From Kiritimatiellota bacterium (lineage in GTDB: Bacteria > Verrucomicrobiota > Kiritimatiellia > JAAZAB01), in contig JAPLSY010000086.1 of assembly GCA_026398415.1 (NCBI GenBank), positions 1-64,000 on the forward strand: a stretch of 64,000 bases of DNA, written 5' to 3'. The notes under the pieces are model-generated. The model made no database searches, was not told the DNA's origin, and worked only from the letters and a program-made list of their open reading frames with translations. Positions 38,989 through 49,424 of the stretch are shown in pieces. The translations under genes and the position numbers were made by a program. Each line of letters starts with the position of its first letter. Positions within the stretch are counted from its first letter, which is position 1.

Positions 38989-40695
38989 ATGAAATCTTTG
39001 CCCCATGTGACCAAACATATCTTTATTACCGGCGGCGTGGTGTCGTCGCTCGGCAAGGGCATTACGGCGGCGTCATTGGGGCTCTTGCTGTCCCGGCGGG
39101 GATACCGCGTCCGCATGCAGAAACTGGATCCCTATCTCAATGTGGATGCCGGCACCATGTCGCCGTTTCAGCACGGCGAGGTGTATGTGACCGCCGACGG
39201 GGCGGAAACGGACCTGGATCTGGGCCATTACGAACGGATCGCCGGGGTCACCTGCACGCGCGACAGCAACTATACCACCGGTCGCATTTACAGCGCGGTC
39301 ATTGCCCGCGAGCGGCAAGGGGGCTACCTCGGCAAAACCGTCCAGGTGGTTCCGCATATCACCGACGAAATCAAGGCGGCGATCAGTGCGCTCGACGGCG
39401 ATGACGTGGATATTGCCATCACCGAAATCGGTGGCACGGCCGGAGATATCGAATCCCTGCCGTTCCTGGAGGCCATTCGCGAGTACCGCCAATCCATTGG
39501 GCGCCAGAACGGCTTGTTTATTCACCTGACGCTCGTGCCGTTCATCAAGGCGGCGGGTGAGCTGAAAACCAAACCGTCCCAACAGTCGGTGGGCATTCTG
39601 CGGACCATCGGCATCATTCCCGATATCCTGGTGTGCCGCTGTGAACAGCATTTGACGCGCGAGCACCGCGAAAAAATGGCCTTGTTTTGCAACGTGGAAC
39701 TGAACTTGGTCATTGAGGAAATTGACGTGGCCAGCTCGATTTACGAGGTGCCGCTGGACCTGGCGCGACAGAGCGTCGATGTTTATATCCTGGAAATGTT
39801 GAATCTCCATGTGCGGCCCTTGGCGATGCAGGACTGGGAAGCCATGCTGGCCGCACAGTTGAAACCGGAATCCGGCACGGTGGAGATCGCCGTGGTCGGC
39901 AAATACGTGAGCCTGAAAGATGCCTATAAAAGCATTTATGAGGCCCTGACGCATGCCGGCATTGCGCACCATGTTGACGTCCATATCCGCCGGGTGGAGT
40001 CCGAGGATATTGAAAAACAGGGATGTGAACCATTGCTCAATGACGTTCAGGGTATCCTGGTTCCCGGCGGGTTCGGCGACCGCGGCATCGAGGGCAAGAT
40101 CGCGGCGGTGCAATATGCCCGCCTCCACGGCGTGCCATTCCTGGGCATCTGTCTCGGCATGCAGTGCGCCGTGATCGAATTTGCCCGCAACGTTTGCGGA
40201 CTGGATCGGGCCAACAGCACGGAATTCGAGCCGCAGACGCCGCACCCCGTCGTTGATCAGATGGAGGACCAGAAACGCCAGACGGCCAAGGGCGGCACCA
40301 TGCGGCTTGGACTATTTCCCTGCGCCCTTGGCGAAGCTACAAAGGCCCGGGCGGCGTATGGCGCGGCCGAAGTCGCGGAGCGGCACCGTCACCGCTACGA
40401 GTTCAACAACCGCTATCGCGAAAAGATGGAGGCGCGGGGTATGGTCTTTGCGGGAATCAATCCGGCGTCACGCCTGGTCGAAGTCGTCGAGCTGGCGGAC
40501 CACCCGTGGTTTGTAGCCTGCCAGTTTCACCCCGAGTTTCAGTCCGCGCCGTTAAAGGCCCATCCGTTATTCAACCGGTTTATTGGCGCGGCCATGGAGT
40601 TCCGAAAGCCGGCGGCGCACAAGACAGACGCCGGAGGACAGACGCCAGACGCCGGACAAAAAACAAGCAAACGCCCAACGCTCAACCACGCGTAA
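38989..40695 (+). CDS. pyrG: CTP synthase
   Basis: The enzyme makes CTP from UTP, ATP and glutamine. The synthetase domain opens with [22 protein letters not shown] and contains [22 protein letters not shown]. The glutaminase domain has the nucleophile in [17 protein letters not shown] and ends [19 protein letters not shown]. The natural end would be near GAAMEF. Another ~28 residues ([11 protein letters not shown] and on) come from a heptad array that the frame runs through. GGGAGG precedes the ATG at 38989. purF is 19 bp upstream. Confidence 0.94.
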   Translation: MKSLPHVTKHIFITGGVVSSLGKGITAASLGLLLSRRGYRVRMQKLDPYLNVDAGTMSPFQHGEVYVTADGAETDLDLGHYERIAGVTCTRDSNYTTGRIYSAVIARERQGGYLGKTVQVVPHITDEIKAAISALDGDDVDIAITEIGGTAGDIESLPFLEAIREYRQSIGRQNGLFIHLTLVPFIKAAGELKTKPSQQSVGILRTIGIIPDILVCRCEQHLTREHREKMALFCNVELNLVIEEIDVASSIYEVPLDLARQSVDVYILEMLNLHVRPLAMQDWEAMLAAQLKPESGTVEIAVVGKYVSLKDAYKSIYEALTHAGIAHHVDVHIRRVESEDIEKQGCEPLLNDVQGILVPGGFGDRGIEGKIAAVQYARLHGVPFLGICLGMQCAVIEFARNVCGLDRANSTEFEPQTPHPVVDQMEDQKRQTAKGGTMRLGLFPCALGEATKARAAYGAAEVAERHRHRYEFNNRYREKMEARGMVFAGINPASRLVEVVELADHPWFVACQFHPEFQSAPLKAHPLFNRFIGAAMEFRKPAAHKTDAGGQTPDAGQKTSKRPTLNHA

Positions 40696-40828
40696 CGCGT
40701 GGCAAGCGCCGAATTTATCCCGCGTTGCGCGGGACGTCCAACGTCGAATTGAAAAAGAAAAACGAAGAACAAGGCATGAATCCTTCTTGCCATTGACCAT
40801 CAACCAGTGACCATTTTGATTTACAACC
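40622..40828. repeat. two heptad arrays with nested palindromes, pyrG end to carB start
   Basis: 40622-40686 gives units AGACAGA, CGCCGGA, GGACAGA, CGCCAGA, CGCCGGA within the pyrG frame. 40736-40828 gives CCAACGT, CGAATTG, AAAAAGA and later TTGCCAT, TGACCAT, CAACCAG, TGACCAT, running in phase right up to the carB ATG. Between them are palindromes CCACGCGTAACGCGTGG (40684-40704 with flanks) and ATCCCGCG-TTG-CGCGGGA (about 40718-40735). Confidence 0.75.
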
Positions 40829-43800
40829 ATGCCCAAACGAACCGACATCAAAAAGATCATGCTCATCGGGGCAGGACCGATCGTCATCGGCCAGGCCTGT
40901 GAGTTCGATTATTCCGGTGTGCAGGCTTGCAAGGCGCTCAAGGAAGAGGGTTACGAACTTGTGCTGGTCAACAGCAACCCGGCCACGATCATGACCGATC
41001 CGGAATTCGCCGACCGGACCTACCTGGAGCCGCTGACCGAACCGATTCTCGAGGAAATCATACGCCGCGAGCGGCCGGATGCGCTCCTGCCGACGTTGGG
41101 CGGCCAGACGGCGCTGAATCTGGCCATCGCCCTTCATGATCATGGCGTGCTGAAACGTTACCAGGTGGAAATGATCGGCGCCCGGGCGGAGGTGATCCGT
41201 AAGGCGGAGGATCGGAACCTGTTCAAGGAGGCCATGACGAAAATAGGCCTGGATGTGCCGCGCGGACAGTCGGCGCATTCCCTCGCCGAGGCGCTGAAGA
41301 TTCAGGCCGCCATGGCCGTTTTCCCCCTGGTCATTCGGCCCGGCTTTACCTTGGGTGGCTCCGGCGGGGGAATTGCCCGGGACGAGGCGGAGTTCCGGAC
41401 CATTGTGGCGCGCGGTTTGTCGTACAGCCTCAATTCCGAGGTGCTGATCGAGGAATCGGTGATCGGCTGGAAGGAATTCGAATTGGAGGTCATGCGGGAC
41501 CGGAAGGATAATTGCGTTATCGTCTGTTCCATCGAAAATGTCGATCCCATGGGTATTCACACGGGTGATAGTGTGACCGTGGCCCCGGCGCAGACGCTGA
41601 CGGACCGCGAATATCAGCGCATGCGGGATGCCACGCTGGCCGTCATCCGTGAGATTGGCGTGGAAACCGGCGGCGCGAATGTCCAGTGGGCGGTCAATCC
41701 GGCCAATGGTCGCATGGTGATCATCGAGATGAATCCGCGCGTATCGCGCTCCAGCGCGCTGGCATCCAAGGCCACGGGGTTTCCCATCGCCCGGATCGCG
41801 GCCAAGCTGGCCGTCGGCTACACGCTGGATGAATTGCGCAACGACATTACCCGCGAAACCCCGGCTTGTTTCGAGCCTGCGATCGATTACGTGGTCACCA
41901 AGGTGCCACGGTTCACGTTCGAGAAATTCCCCGCCGCCGATACCACGCTGGGGACGCAAATGAAGTCGGTGGGCGAGACGATGAGCATCGGGCGGACGTT
42001 CAAAGAGTCGTTCCAGAAGGCTTTGCGCTCGCTTGAAACCGGTCGGGCCGGTTTTGGAGCCGATGGCAAGGACGGTCCGCATGAATGCCTGTCGGATGCT
42101 GAATTGACCGGCGACTTGGTCCGGCCGAATGCCCAACGACTGTTTGCCGTCCGGGCGGCCTTTAAACGAGGGTGGACGGTGTCCCGCATTGCGGAGCTGA
42201 CGCAAATCGATCCCTGGTTCTTGGGACACTTGGAGGAACTGGCGGCCTTTGAAGAAGAAATCCGATCGGCGCGCGATCTTGATGGGCTGAAACGGAACCG
42301 GGAACTGTTTCGTCAGGCCAAGGCGTTCGGTTACTCGGACCGGCAGATTGCCTTCCTGCTGGCCGCCACGGAAACCGAGGTTCGCCAGGCCCGTGAATCC
42401 ATCGGCCTGAATCCCGTTTTCAACCTCGTTGACACATGTGCGGCGGAGTTCAAGGCCTTAACGCCATATTATTATTCGACCTATGGCACACTGGACGAAT
42501 ATCGCCCCGACGAGCGCCGGAAGATTATGATCCTGGGGGGCGGTCCGAACCGGATCGGGCAGGGGATCGAATTCGATTATTGTTGCGTCCACGCCTCGTT
42601 CGCGTTGCGCCAAGCGGGTTTTGCCACCATTATGGTCAACAGTAATCCGGAAACAGTCAGCACGGATTACGACACAAGCGATCGCCTGTATTTCGAACCG
42701 TTAACCTTGGAGGACGTGCTGCATATTTACCGCAGGGAGCAATGCTGGGGCGTTATTGTCCAGTTCGGTGGCCAGACCCCGCTCAACCTTGCCAAGTCCC
42801 TGGAACAGAACGGTGTTCGGATCATCGGTACGTCGAGTGCCAGTATCGAGGCGGCGGAGGATCGCAAGCTGTTTCATGAACTGATTACGCGCCTGGGTAT
42901 CCGCCAGCCGAACAGCGGGCTGGCTACCAGCGTCGAGGAGGCCGCGCGGATTGCCGACCGGATCGGTTTCCCGGTCCTCATGCGTCCTTCCTTCGTGCTC
43001 GGCGGCCGCGCCATGGTCATTGTCTACAACCAGGAGTCCCTGCGGAAATACATGGGCCAAGCCGTTGAAGTTTCGGAGGATCGCCCGGTCCTGATCGATG
43101 ACTTTCTCGATAATGCCGTAGAGGTGGATGTGGACTGTATTGCCGACGGCGAGACCGTGGTCATTGGCGGGATCATGGAACATGTTGAACAGGCAGGCAT
43201 CCATTCCGGCGACAGCGCCTGCATGATTCCGGCCCCCACGCTCTCCGAACCGGTCAAGGTCGCAATTCGGAAACACACGGGCGACCTGGCCCGGGCGTTG
43301 CAAGTTTGCGGATTGATGAATGTCCAATACGCGGTCAAGGACGGAGATGTCTATGTGTTGGAGGTGAATCCCCGCGCCTCGCGGACCATCCCCTTTGTCA
43401 GTAAGGCCATCGGGATCCCGTTGGCCAAACTGGCGGCGCTGGTGATGGCCGGGCGTAAGCTGAAAGACCTGGGATTTACCCGCGAGGTTCTGCCGCGGCA
43501 CGCATCGGTAAAGGAGGCCGTGTTCCCATTCGTGCGCTTTCCCGGGATCGATACCGTCCTCAGTCCCGAGATGAAATCAACGGGCGAAGTCATGGGGATC
43601 GACATGAATATCGGCATGGCGTTCCTCAAAAGCCAGGTGGCCGCCGGGAATGTGCTGCCGGTTGCCGGCAATGTATTCGTGAGTGTCCGCGATTCGGACA
43701 AGGACGCCGTCATTCCATTGGCGCGGCGCTTGTGTGCCCTGGGGTTCACCATCTATGCCACGGAAGGCACCGGCACAGTCCTGCGCAATCATGGCATTCC

Positions 43801-44107
43801 CAGTCAGGCGATCTTTCGCATCTCCATGGGCCGACCCCACGTGCTGGATATGATTCAGGAGAAACAGGTGGGTTGGATTGTGAATACGCCGTCCAGCGGG
43901 GAAATCCCCCGGGTGGATGAAGTGAAAATGCGGGCCGAAGCCGTGATCCGGGGCATTCCCATCACGACCACGCTCAACGGATTGGAAGCGGCGGTAAAAG
44001 GCCTGGAGACGTTTCGGGAGACCCGACGGATGGAAGTCTGCAGTCTCCAGGAATATCACCGGCATGCCCCGCGTCTGAAATTGCCGGGGATGGAGAAAGG
44101 CGCATGA
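40829..44107 (+). CDS. carB: carbamoyl-phosphate synthase large chain
   Basis: The 1092-residue enzyme makes carbamoyl phosphate for pyrimidines and arginine. The first half has [32 protein letters not shown] and [22 protein letters not shown]; the second half repeats the fold with [32 protein letters not shown] and [18 protein letters not shown]. The C-terminal allosteric MGS-like domain covers ~950-1080. No clear ribosome site precedes the ATG; a heptad array ends at the start codon. It overlaps carA by 4 bp (ATGA). Confidence 0.95.
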   Translation: MPKRTDIKKIMLIGAGPIVIGQACEFDYSGVQACKALKEEGYELVLVNSNPATIMTDPEFADRTYLEPLTEPILEEIIRRERPDALLPTLGGQTALNLAIALHDHGVLKRYQVEMIGARAEVIRKAEDRNLFKEAMTKIGLDVPRGQSAHSLAEALKIQAAMAVFPLVIRPGFTLGGSGGGIARDEAEFRTIVARGLSYSLNSEVLIEESVIGWKEFELEVMRDRKDNCVIVCSIENVDPMGIHTGDSVTVAPAQTLTDREYQRMRDATLAVIREIGVETGGANVQWAVNPANGRMVIIEMNPRVSRSSALASKATGFPIARIAAKLAVGYTLDELRNDITRETPACFEPAIDYVVTKVPRFTFEKFPAADTTLGTQMKSVGETMSIGRTFKESFQKALRSLETGRAGFGADGKDGPHECLSDAELTGDLVRPNAQRLFAVRAAFKRGWTVSRIAELTQIDPWFLGHLEELAAFEEEIRSARDLDGLKRNRELFRQAKAFGYSDRQIAFLLAATETEVRQARESIGLNPVFNLVDTCAAEFKALTPYYYSTYGTLDEYRPDERRKIMILGGGPNRIGQGIEFDYCCVHASFALRQAGFATIMVNSNPETVSTDYDTSDRLYFEPLTLEDVLHIYRREQCWGVIVQFGGQTPLNLAKSLEQNGVRIIGTSSASIEAAEDRKLFHELITRLGIRQPNSGLATSVEEAARIADRIGFPVLMRPSFVLGGRAMVIVYNQESLRKYMGQAVEVSEDRPVLIDDFLDNAVEVDVDCIADGETVVIGGIMEHVEQAGIHSGDSACMIPAPTLSEPVKVAIRKHTGDLARALQVCGLMNVQYAVKDGDVYVLEVNPRASRTIPFVSKAIGIPLAKLAALVMAGRKLKDLGFTREVLPRHASVKEAVFPFVRFPGIDTVLSPEMKSTGEVMGIDMNIGMAFLKSQVAAGNVLPVAGNVFVSVRDSDKDAVIPLARRLCALGFTIYATEGTGTVLRNHGIPSQAIFRISMGRPHVLDMIQEKQVGWIVNTPSSGEIPRVDEVKMRAEAVIRGIPITTTLNGLEAAVKGLETFRETRRMEVCSLQEYHRHAPRLKLPGMEKGA

Positions 44108-45261
44108 ATTCAAGGTGGAATTGGCGCGCGCAAAGGGAGCAAACTGCATTCCTGGCCCTGGCAGATGGAACGGTGTTCCATGGCTATTCCGTGGGCGCGC
44201 TTACGGATGCGTTGGGCGAGGTGGTCTTCAATACCGGGATGACCGGCTATCAGGAAATTCTCAGCGATCCTTCCTATAGCGGACAACTGGTGACCATGAC
44301 CTGTCCGGAAATCGGCAATACCGGGATCAATGCCGCGGACATGGAATCTTCCCGGTTATTTGCCAACGGATTTATCCTGCACGAGATGAATACGCCGAGC
44401 AACTGGCGCGCGGAGATCTCGCTGGAAGAATGCCTGCGCCGCAACGCCATTCCGGCCATCGCCGGCATCGATACGCGCGCGCTTACTTCCAAGCTCCGGG
44501 ATCAAGGGACGCTCAAAGGCTATCTGGCGGTGTCCGGTAAAATCGCCGAGCAACAGGCCGTTCGGCTTGCGGCGGAGTGGGGTGGGTTGGATGGGCAGGA
44601 TTATGCGGCCAAAGTCAGTTGTAAAAAGCCTTATCTTTGGGATGCGGCGGGGAAACTATCGGCATCCTGGGGAATTGCCGAAAGTTTGCCGGAAGCCGAC
44701 CTGAAAGTCGTTGCCTATGACTTCGGCATCAAATGGAATATTCTCAGGAGCATGCGCCGGAATGGCATGGCGGTCACGGTGGTGCCGGCGACAACTTCCG
44801 CCGACGAGGTGCTGGCGCTGAAACCCCAGGGCGTCTTGCTTTCGAATGGTCCTGCCGACCCGGCCGCTGTGACCTATGCGATTGACAATGCGCGCAAACT
44901 GCTGGGCAAGGTGCCGCTCATGGGGATATGCCTGGGGCATCAGATCCTGGGGCTGGCCAGCGGCGGCCGGACCTGTCGCCTCAAGTTCGGGCACCATGGG
45001 TGCAACCATCCGGTGAAAGATTTGAAAACCGGTCGGGTTGAAATCACGTCGCAAAATCATAATTTCACGGTGGATCCGGATTCCCTGGATCCGGCGAAGA
45101 TTGAAATTACCCATATCAACTTGAATGATCGAACGGTTGAGGGTATCGAACATAAACAGGCGCCCATGTTTTCGGTGCAGTATCATCCCGAAGCAAGTCC
45201 GGGTCCGCATGATCCGTATTATTTGTTCAGCCGTTTCCGCCGATTGATTGGCGATAATTGA
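44104..45261 (+). CDS. carA: carbamoyl-phosphate synthase small chain
   Basis: The 385-residue glutaminase subunit feeds ammonia to CarB. The N-terminal domain has [19 protein letters not shown]. The class I glutaminase part contains the nucleophile segment [35 protein letters not shown] and the His-Glu end [15 protein letters not shown]. Translation is coupled to carB. With purF, pyrG and gltB it makes four glutamine amidotransferases in one run. Confidence 0.94.
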   Translation: MNSRWNWRAQREQTAFLALADGTVFHGYSVGALTDALGEVVFNTGMTGYQEILSDPSYSGQLVTMTCPEIGNTGINAADMESSRLFANGFILHEMNTPSNWRAEISLEECLRRNAIPAIAGIDTRALTSKLRDQGTLKGYLAVSGKIAEQQAVRLAAEWGGLDGQDYAAKVSCKKPYLWDAAGKLSASWGIAESLPEADLKVVAYDFGIKWNILRSMRRNGMAVTVVPATTSADEVLALKPQGVLLSNGPADPAAVTYAIDNARKLLGKVPLMGICLGHQILGLASGGRTCRLKFGHHGCNHPVKDLKTGRVEITSQNHNFTVDPDSLDPAKIEITHINLNDRTVEGIEHKQAPMFSVQYHPEASPGPHDPYYLFSRFRRLIGDN

Positions 45262-45348
45262 TGACGCGGCAAGAGCTTGCATGGCGTGCTTTCGTTTTTT
45301 GGGGAGTGGACGGGTCGATTATCCGGATAATACAAGGGAGCAAGGCGA

Positions 45349-46110
45349 GTGGTAATTGCTTTTTTTGATTCGGGAATCGGCGGTCTTACCGTGTTGAAAC
45401 ACGCAATACAGGAATTGCCGAACTATGATTTTATTTATTATGCCGACACAAAAAATGCTCCATACGGCGTAAAGACGAAAGAAACTGTCAGAAAATATGT
45501 GTTTGAAGCTGTTGGTTTTATTTCGAAGCATGATATCCAGGCGTTGGTTGTTGCGTGCAATACCGCCACTTCGGTCGCGATAACCGATCTGCGACATAAA
45601 TATAAATTTCATATTGTGGGCATGGAACCGGCGGTAAAACCGGCGGTCATTGGGAACCGCGGGAAGAATATTCTGGTTCTGGCAACTTCATTAACACTTA
45701 AGGCCGGCAAGCTTGAATCCTTGATCGCTTCCGTTGATAAAAACAATAAGACCGTCAAAATGGAAATGGACGCCCTGGTTGGGTTTGCCGAATCATTTGA
45801 TTTCAATTCCGGCGATGTTAAAAAATATATTCAAGATAAATTGTGCAAATTACGATTGGTGGAGTTTGAGACTATCGTGCTCGGCTGCACCCATTTCATA
45901 TATTACAAAAGCATCATCCAGGAAGCAGCTGGGGATAAAATCAAAATTATTGACGGCAATATTGGAACGGTGGCAAATTTAAAAAAAGTTCTTTCCGGAC
46001 GTGACGTGCAAAATAATAAAAACGGAGGAAATATATTGTTTTATTCGTCTGCGGTTAAAGACAATAAAAACCGCGAAATCAAATTGCTGGAATTAATGGG
46101 TTGTAAATAG
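45349..46110 (+). CDS. murI: glutamate racemase, AT-rich
   Basis: The 253-residue enzyme makes D-glutamate for peptidoglycan. Both catalytic Cys are present, in VVACNTATSVA and LGCTHFIYY, and the opening IAFFDSGIGGLTV is typical. The start is a GTG after AAGGCGA. The gene is rich in AAA, AAT and ATT codons and poor in GC compared with carA and dksA on either side, which suggests recent transfer. It is slightly shorter than most family members (about 260-270). Confidence 0.9.
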   Translation: MVIAFFDSGIGGLTVLKHAIQELPNYDFIYYADTKNAPYGVKTKETVRKYVFEAVGFISKHDIQALVVACNTATSVAITDLRHKYKFHIVGMEPAVKPAVIGNRGKNILVLATSLTLKAGKLESLIASVDKNNKTVKMEMDALVGFAESFDFNSGDVKKYIQDKLCKLRLVEFETIVLGCTHFIYYKSIIQEAAGDKIKIIDGNIGTVANLKKVLSGRDVQNNKNGGNILFYSSAVKDNKNREIKLLELMGCK

Positions 46111-46244
46111 CAAATGCTTTAAGCCGGCTTGCTGTGTTCGCGGCCTGGAAGATGTCGAAGACATTCAAGCGGATATTGATCAAGCCCTGCGGTAGACTGC
46201 TTGTTAGCCCGCTTTATTCATGAAAACCTTTTTTGCCCCTTCCC

Positions 46245-46272
46245 TTGACAACCTTAGGGGAACTGCTACCAT
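46245..46272 (+). promoter_or_regulatory. sigma70-type promoter candidate
   Basis: TTGACA (46245-46250) is followed after 16 bases by TACCAT (46267-46272). It lies about 70 bp before the dksA-like start and after a 130-bp gap from murI. The -35 box is perfect; the -10 box is 4 of 6. Confidence 0.45.
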
Positions 46273-46309
46273 AACGCCCTTTCGGGGGAAAGATGTGTTT
46301 CTGAAGACC

Positions 46310-46328
46310 AGCCGCGCTATGCGCGGCT
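46310..46328. repeat. palindrome in the dksA-like leader
   Basis: AGCCGCGC-TAT-GCGCGGCT forms an 8-bp hairpin immediately before the ribosome site AGGTG of the dksA-like gene. It belongs to the family of small GC-rich palindromes and could affect translation. Confidence 0.55.
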
Positions 46329-46341
46329 TATGAGGTGAATC

Positions 46342-46986
46342 ATGGCGAAAGTCAAAAAAGCAATCAAAGCACACAAAAAATCAATTTCCAAAAAAATCCG
46401 TGCCAAGCCCAAAACTAAGGCGAAATTGGCAAAGAAACCGGCTGCCGGCAAAAAGCCCGTGGTCCGGGGCAAGTCGCGCTTCCAGTCGCCGCCGACGGTG
46501 GTTATGGAAAAATTGGCCGCGATGGTAGGAAAAGGGAACAAATATCTCGGCGCTGCCCTAAAGCGCGAGTTGCACACGAAGCTCGTGCGCCTTCGCGAGC
46601 GGATTACCGGCCAGATCAATTTCCTGGCGGCCGATAATCTTAGCCGCACCCAGAAGGATGCCGAAGTGGATTTCCGTTCCGAGGAACAGGGCACCGACAA
46701 TTTCGACCGTGACTTTGCCCTCAATCGGGTCAGTTTGGAACAGGATATTGTCTTCGAAATTGACGAAGCCCTGAACCGGATCAAGATCGGGACATACGGC
46801 GCCTGTGAAAGTTGCGGGGGGCCGATTGAAAAAGCCCGCATCGTCGCTTTGCCTTACTCGCGGATGTGTGTAAGCTGCCAGTCGAAATTAGAGACCGGTC
46901 ACAAGAAATTCCGCTCGTTCGAGACCGCCGCCCTGTTTCCAAATGCCGATAAGGCCGTCCCGGAAGTTGCGTCCGAAGAGGAATAA
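46342..46986 (+). CDS. DksA/TraR-type zinc-finger protein with basic N-terminus
   Basis: The 214-residue protein has a very Lys/Ala-rich N-terminal ~60 residues (AKVKKAIKAHKKSISKKI). A DksA/TraR-like coiled helical pair and the four-Cys zinc finger (CESCGGPIEKARIVALPYSRMCVSCQ) follow. DksA-type proteins bind the secondary channel of RNA polymerase and tune transcription; the acidic tip residues cannot be confirmed here. The basic tail is unusual and might bind nucleic acid. The stop overlaps the lspA start (TAATG). Confidence 0.8.
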   Translation: MAKVKKAIKAHKKSISKKIRAKPKTKAKLAKKPAAGKKPVVRGKSRFQSPPTVVMEKLAAMVGKGNKYLGAALKRELHTKLVRLRERITGQINFLAADNLSRTQKDAEVDFRSEEQGTDNFDRDFALNRVSLEQDIVFEIDEALNRIKIGTYGACESCGGPIEKARIVALPYSRMCVSCQSKLETGHKKFRSFETAALFPNADKAVPEVASEEE

Positions 46987-47507
46987 TGCGGGTATTATCC
47001 CTTAGTTTTGTGATTGTCGTCCTGGACCAGTGGAGCAAACTGCTGATTCTGCAGCGTTTTTCCCTGGGCGAATCCTGGCCCGTCCTTCCTGGTTTTTTCG
47101 ATCTCACCTATCTGCGTAATACCGGCGCCGTCTGGGGTATTCTCCAGCACCAGAACGAATGGCTGGTGCTATTATCTTTCGTCGTGCTGATCTTGATGGC
47201 CGTCTTCTATCGTTGGCTGGTGGATGACCGCCGCGTTCATTGCCTAGCCATCGGGTTCATGATCGGCGGCATCGTCGGCAATCTGATTGACCGCATCAAG
47301 TTGGGGTGGGTTACCGATTTTCTTGATTTCCACTGGGCGGCCAATCACTGGCCGTGTTTCAACCTGGCGGATGCCGCCATCTGCGTCGGCGTTGGCATTT
47401 ATGCCGTCTCGACCTTATGGATGTCCACGGTTCGCCTGCCGAAGTGCGAACCTGTCGCAGAGCCCAGCGGTCGAGAGGCGCATGCCGGTACAACTCCCAA
47501 CGTCTGA
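46986..47507 (+). CDS. lspA: lipoprotein signal peptidase
   Basis: The 173-residue inner-membrane aspartic peptidase removes signal peptides from prolipoproteins. Four helices and both active-site segments are visible: IGNLIDRIKLGWVTDFLDF and FNLADAAICVGV. DQWSKLL and NTGAVWGI are family landmarks. It shares a base pair with the stop of the dksA-like gene and overlaps miaA by 26 bp, so translation is coupled along dksA-lspA-miaA. Confidence 0.92.
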   Translation: MRVLSLSFVIVVLDQWSKLLILQRFSLGESWPVLPGFFDLTYLRNTGAVWGILQHQNEWLVLLSFVVLILMAVFYRWLVDDRRVHCLAIGFMIGGIVGNLIDRIKLGWVTDFLDFHWAANHWPCFNLADAAICVGVGIYAVSTLWMSTVRLPKCEPVAEPSGREAHAGTTPNV

Positions 47508-48492
47508 TCTGCGGGCCTGGTTTCTCGTCGGCCCGACCGCCTCCGGTAAATCTGCCGTGGCCCAATACCTTGCCGAACAAGAGGCGAGCGCCATCCTCTC
47601 TGCCGATGCCATGCTGGTTTACATTGGGATGGATATCGGCACTGCCAAACCGACTGCCGCTGAACGCGCGCGGGTACGCTATTATGGTCTTGACCTGGTC
47701 GCGCCCCGGGAGCCTTTCAGCGTGGGTGCTTACCGGTTAGCGGCCTTGCAGGCGTTCCAGGACGCCGCTGTGCGGCAGTTGCGTCCTCTGATTGTGGTGG
47801 GCGGCACGGGCCTTTACATCAAAAGTCTGACCGATGGGCTGGCGCCCAGCTCACCCAGGCAGACAGCGATTCGGGAAGAGGCTGAACGGCGCCTGGCGGC
47901 GGAAGGCATCGGCGCGCTCCAAGCATGGCTGAGCCAGGTTGATCCGGCGCGGTATGCGGCGCTGGCCGATCCAAAAAATCCGCGCCGGCTGATGCGTGCG
48001 CTGGAAACGGCCCTGGCCGGCGAAGCGCCGGCGGCCGGGAACTGGCGGGCGCCCCAGGATCGTCCGCGTATTCTTGGCTTGAAGTGGAGCCTCCCCCAGC
48101 TTTATGATCGCATCCAAGTCCGGGTTCAAGCCATGTTCACGGGCGGACTGCTGACGGAAGTCGAGCGGCTCCTGCAGGCTGGGTTTGCGGACGCGCCGAC
48201 GGCCCGACTTGCAATCGGATATGCGGAGGCGGCCGCCTATTTGCAAGCGCAGTGTTCGCTTGCGGAGGCCATGGCCAAAACCGTGGTGCGCACGCGGCAA
48301 TTGGCCAAGCGCCAGATGACTTGGTTCCGCCACCAATGCAACGTGGAGTGGCTGGCCGTGGATGCCACGATGACGATTGCTGATATTGCCGCCGCCGTGC
48401 GCGCGTATTGGCAGAGGCATGGGCCCACCCCCGTGGCGGAGGTGAAAGAGGACGACGGATGCCAGAAGCCGGATGACGGAGAGAGATCGTAA
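47482..48492 (+). CDS. miaA: tRNA dimethylallyltransferase
   Basis: MiaA adds dimethylallyl to A37 of UNN-reading tRNAs. The P-loop VGPTASGKSAVAQYLA, DIGTAKPT, VGGTGLYIKSL and IGYAEAAAYL with RQLAKRQMTWFR are all present. The ATG at 47482 follows GAGAGG and lies inside the end of lspA; a longer in-frame reading from 47287 is only overlap with lspA. The last ~15 residues (EVKEDDGCQKPDDGERS) come from the start of a heptad array that the frame runs into. Confidence 0.92.
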   Translation: MPVQLPTSDLRAWFLVGPTASGKSAVAQYLAEQEASAILSADAMLVYIGMDIGTAKPTAAERARVRYYGLDLVAPREPFSVGAYRLAALQAFQDAAVRQLRPLIVVGGTGLYIKSLTDGLAPSSPRQTAIREEAERRLAAEGIGALQAWLSQVDPARYAALADPKNPRRLMRALETALAGEAPAAGNWRAPQDRPRILGLKWSLPQLYDRIQVRVQAMFTGGLLTEVERLLQAGFADAPTARLAIGYAEAAAYLQAQCSLAEAMAKTVVRTRQLAKRQMTWFRHQCNVEWLAVDATMTIADIAAAVRAYWQRHGPTPVAEVKEDDGCQKPDDGERS

Positions 48493-48567
48493 AATTCGCA
48501 ATCAACAGTAATTAACCATTGACCATGAACCATCTACCATTAACCAGTGAGCATTAGAAAGAGAGCC
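48440..48567. repeat. heptad array from the miaA tail to the lpxA start
   Basis: In continuous phase of seven: GAGGACG, ACGGATG, CCAGAAG, CCGGATG, ACGGAGA in the miaA frame. It then turns into CGCAATC, ATTAACC, ATTGACC, ATGAACC, ATCTACC, ATTAACC, AGTGAGC before the lpxA ATG. This is the clearest example of one array changing from the GC-rich to the AT-rich unit type. Confidence 0.8.
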
Positions 48568-49374
48568 ATGAATATTCATTCGACGGCGATTGTGAATCCC
48601 AAGGCTGAACTGGGTGCCAACGTTACTATCGGTCCTTTTTGCATTATTGACGCTAACGTTAAGATCGGTGACAATACGCGTATCGGGCCACACGTGACAA
48701 TCCTTCCCTTTACGACAATTGGCCCCGGATGCACGGTCCATGACCATGCGGTGCTGGGCGATTTACCTCAGGATCTGGGCTTCAAGGCGGATACAATCAG
48801 TTACGTCCGCATCGGCGCCAACTGCACCATCCGCGAGGGGGTTACGATCCATCGCGGTACTAAGCCGGAGACGGAAACTGTGGTCGGCGACGGGTGTTTT
48901 CTGATGGTCAACAGCCATGTGGCGCACAATTGCCGATTAGGTAACAATGTTATTTTGATTAATGGATCATTATTGGCGGGCTACGTGGAGGTTGGTGAGC
49001 ATGCTATCATCAGCGGTAATGCGCAGGTACATCAATTCTGCCGCATTGGCAAGCTGGCCATGATATCCGGCAATAGTGCGATCAGCAAGGATTTGCCGCC
49101 TTTTTGCATTGTGGGCATCACACGTAACATTATTGCGGGCTTGAATGTGGTTGGCTTGCGTAGGGCCGGTTTCGGCGCGCCGGATCGGCTGGCCATTAAG
49201 CGGTCCTTTCACACTCTGTACCAGTCCGGTCTGAACGTCAGCCAGGCCACGGCCAAAATTCGGGCCGAGTCGCCAACCGCAGCGGTCCTGGAATTTTGCG
49301 AATTTGTCGAGCAATCCAAACGCGGCATTTGCCGGTTCGAGGGTCGAAAGGACAACGACTCGGCGGAGGACTGA
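48568..49374 (+). CDS. lpxA: UDP-GlcNAc acyltransferase (lipid A)
   Basis: This 268-residue cytoplasmic enzyme begins lipid A synthesis by acylating UDP-GlcNAc. Hexapeptide repeats form the left-handed beta-helix from residue 1 to ~190. The catalytic His is in MVNSHVAHNCRLGN, and HQFCRIGKLAMISGNSAISKDLPPF and the helical C-terminal end follow. The ATG at 48568 has a GAGAG site; an upstream GTG at 48547 lies inside the heptad array and is not used here. The stand-alone position, without lpxC or lpxD, is typical of scattered envelope genes. Confidence 0.92.
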   Translation: MNIHSTAIVNPKAELGANVTIGPFCIIDANVKIGDNTRIGPHVTILPFTTIGPGCTVHDHAVLGDLPQDLGFKADTISYVRIGANCTIREGVTIHRGTKPETETVVGDGCFLMVNSHVAHNCRLGNNVILINGSLLAGYVEVGEHAIISGNAQVHQFCRIGKLAMISGNSAISKDLPPFCIVGITRNIIAGLNVVGLRRAGFGAPDRLAIKRSFHTLYQSGLNVSQATAKIRAESPTAAVLEFCEFVEQSKRGICRFEGRKDNDSAED

Positions 49375-49424
49375 CCTGCCTTTGCCCAAGCGATCCGGCG
49401 AGCGTGCGCCGCCGGCTCCGAATG

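Noticed and set aside
45265..45302. Terminator after carA ending in TTTTTT
   Set aside because: The stem before the T-run is too short and imperfect to support a call.
47287..47481. Longer miaA reading starting inside lspA
   Set aside because: The extra 65 residues are only the shifted frame of lspA; the ATG at 47482 has a ribosome site and starts the normal MiaA text.
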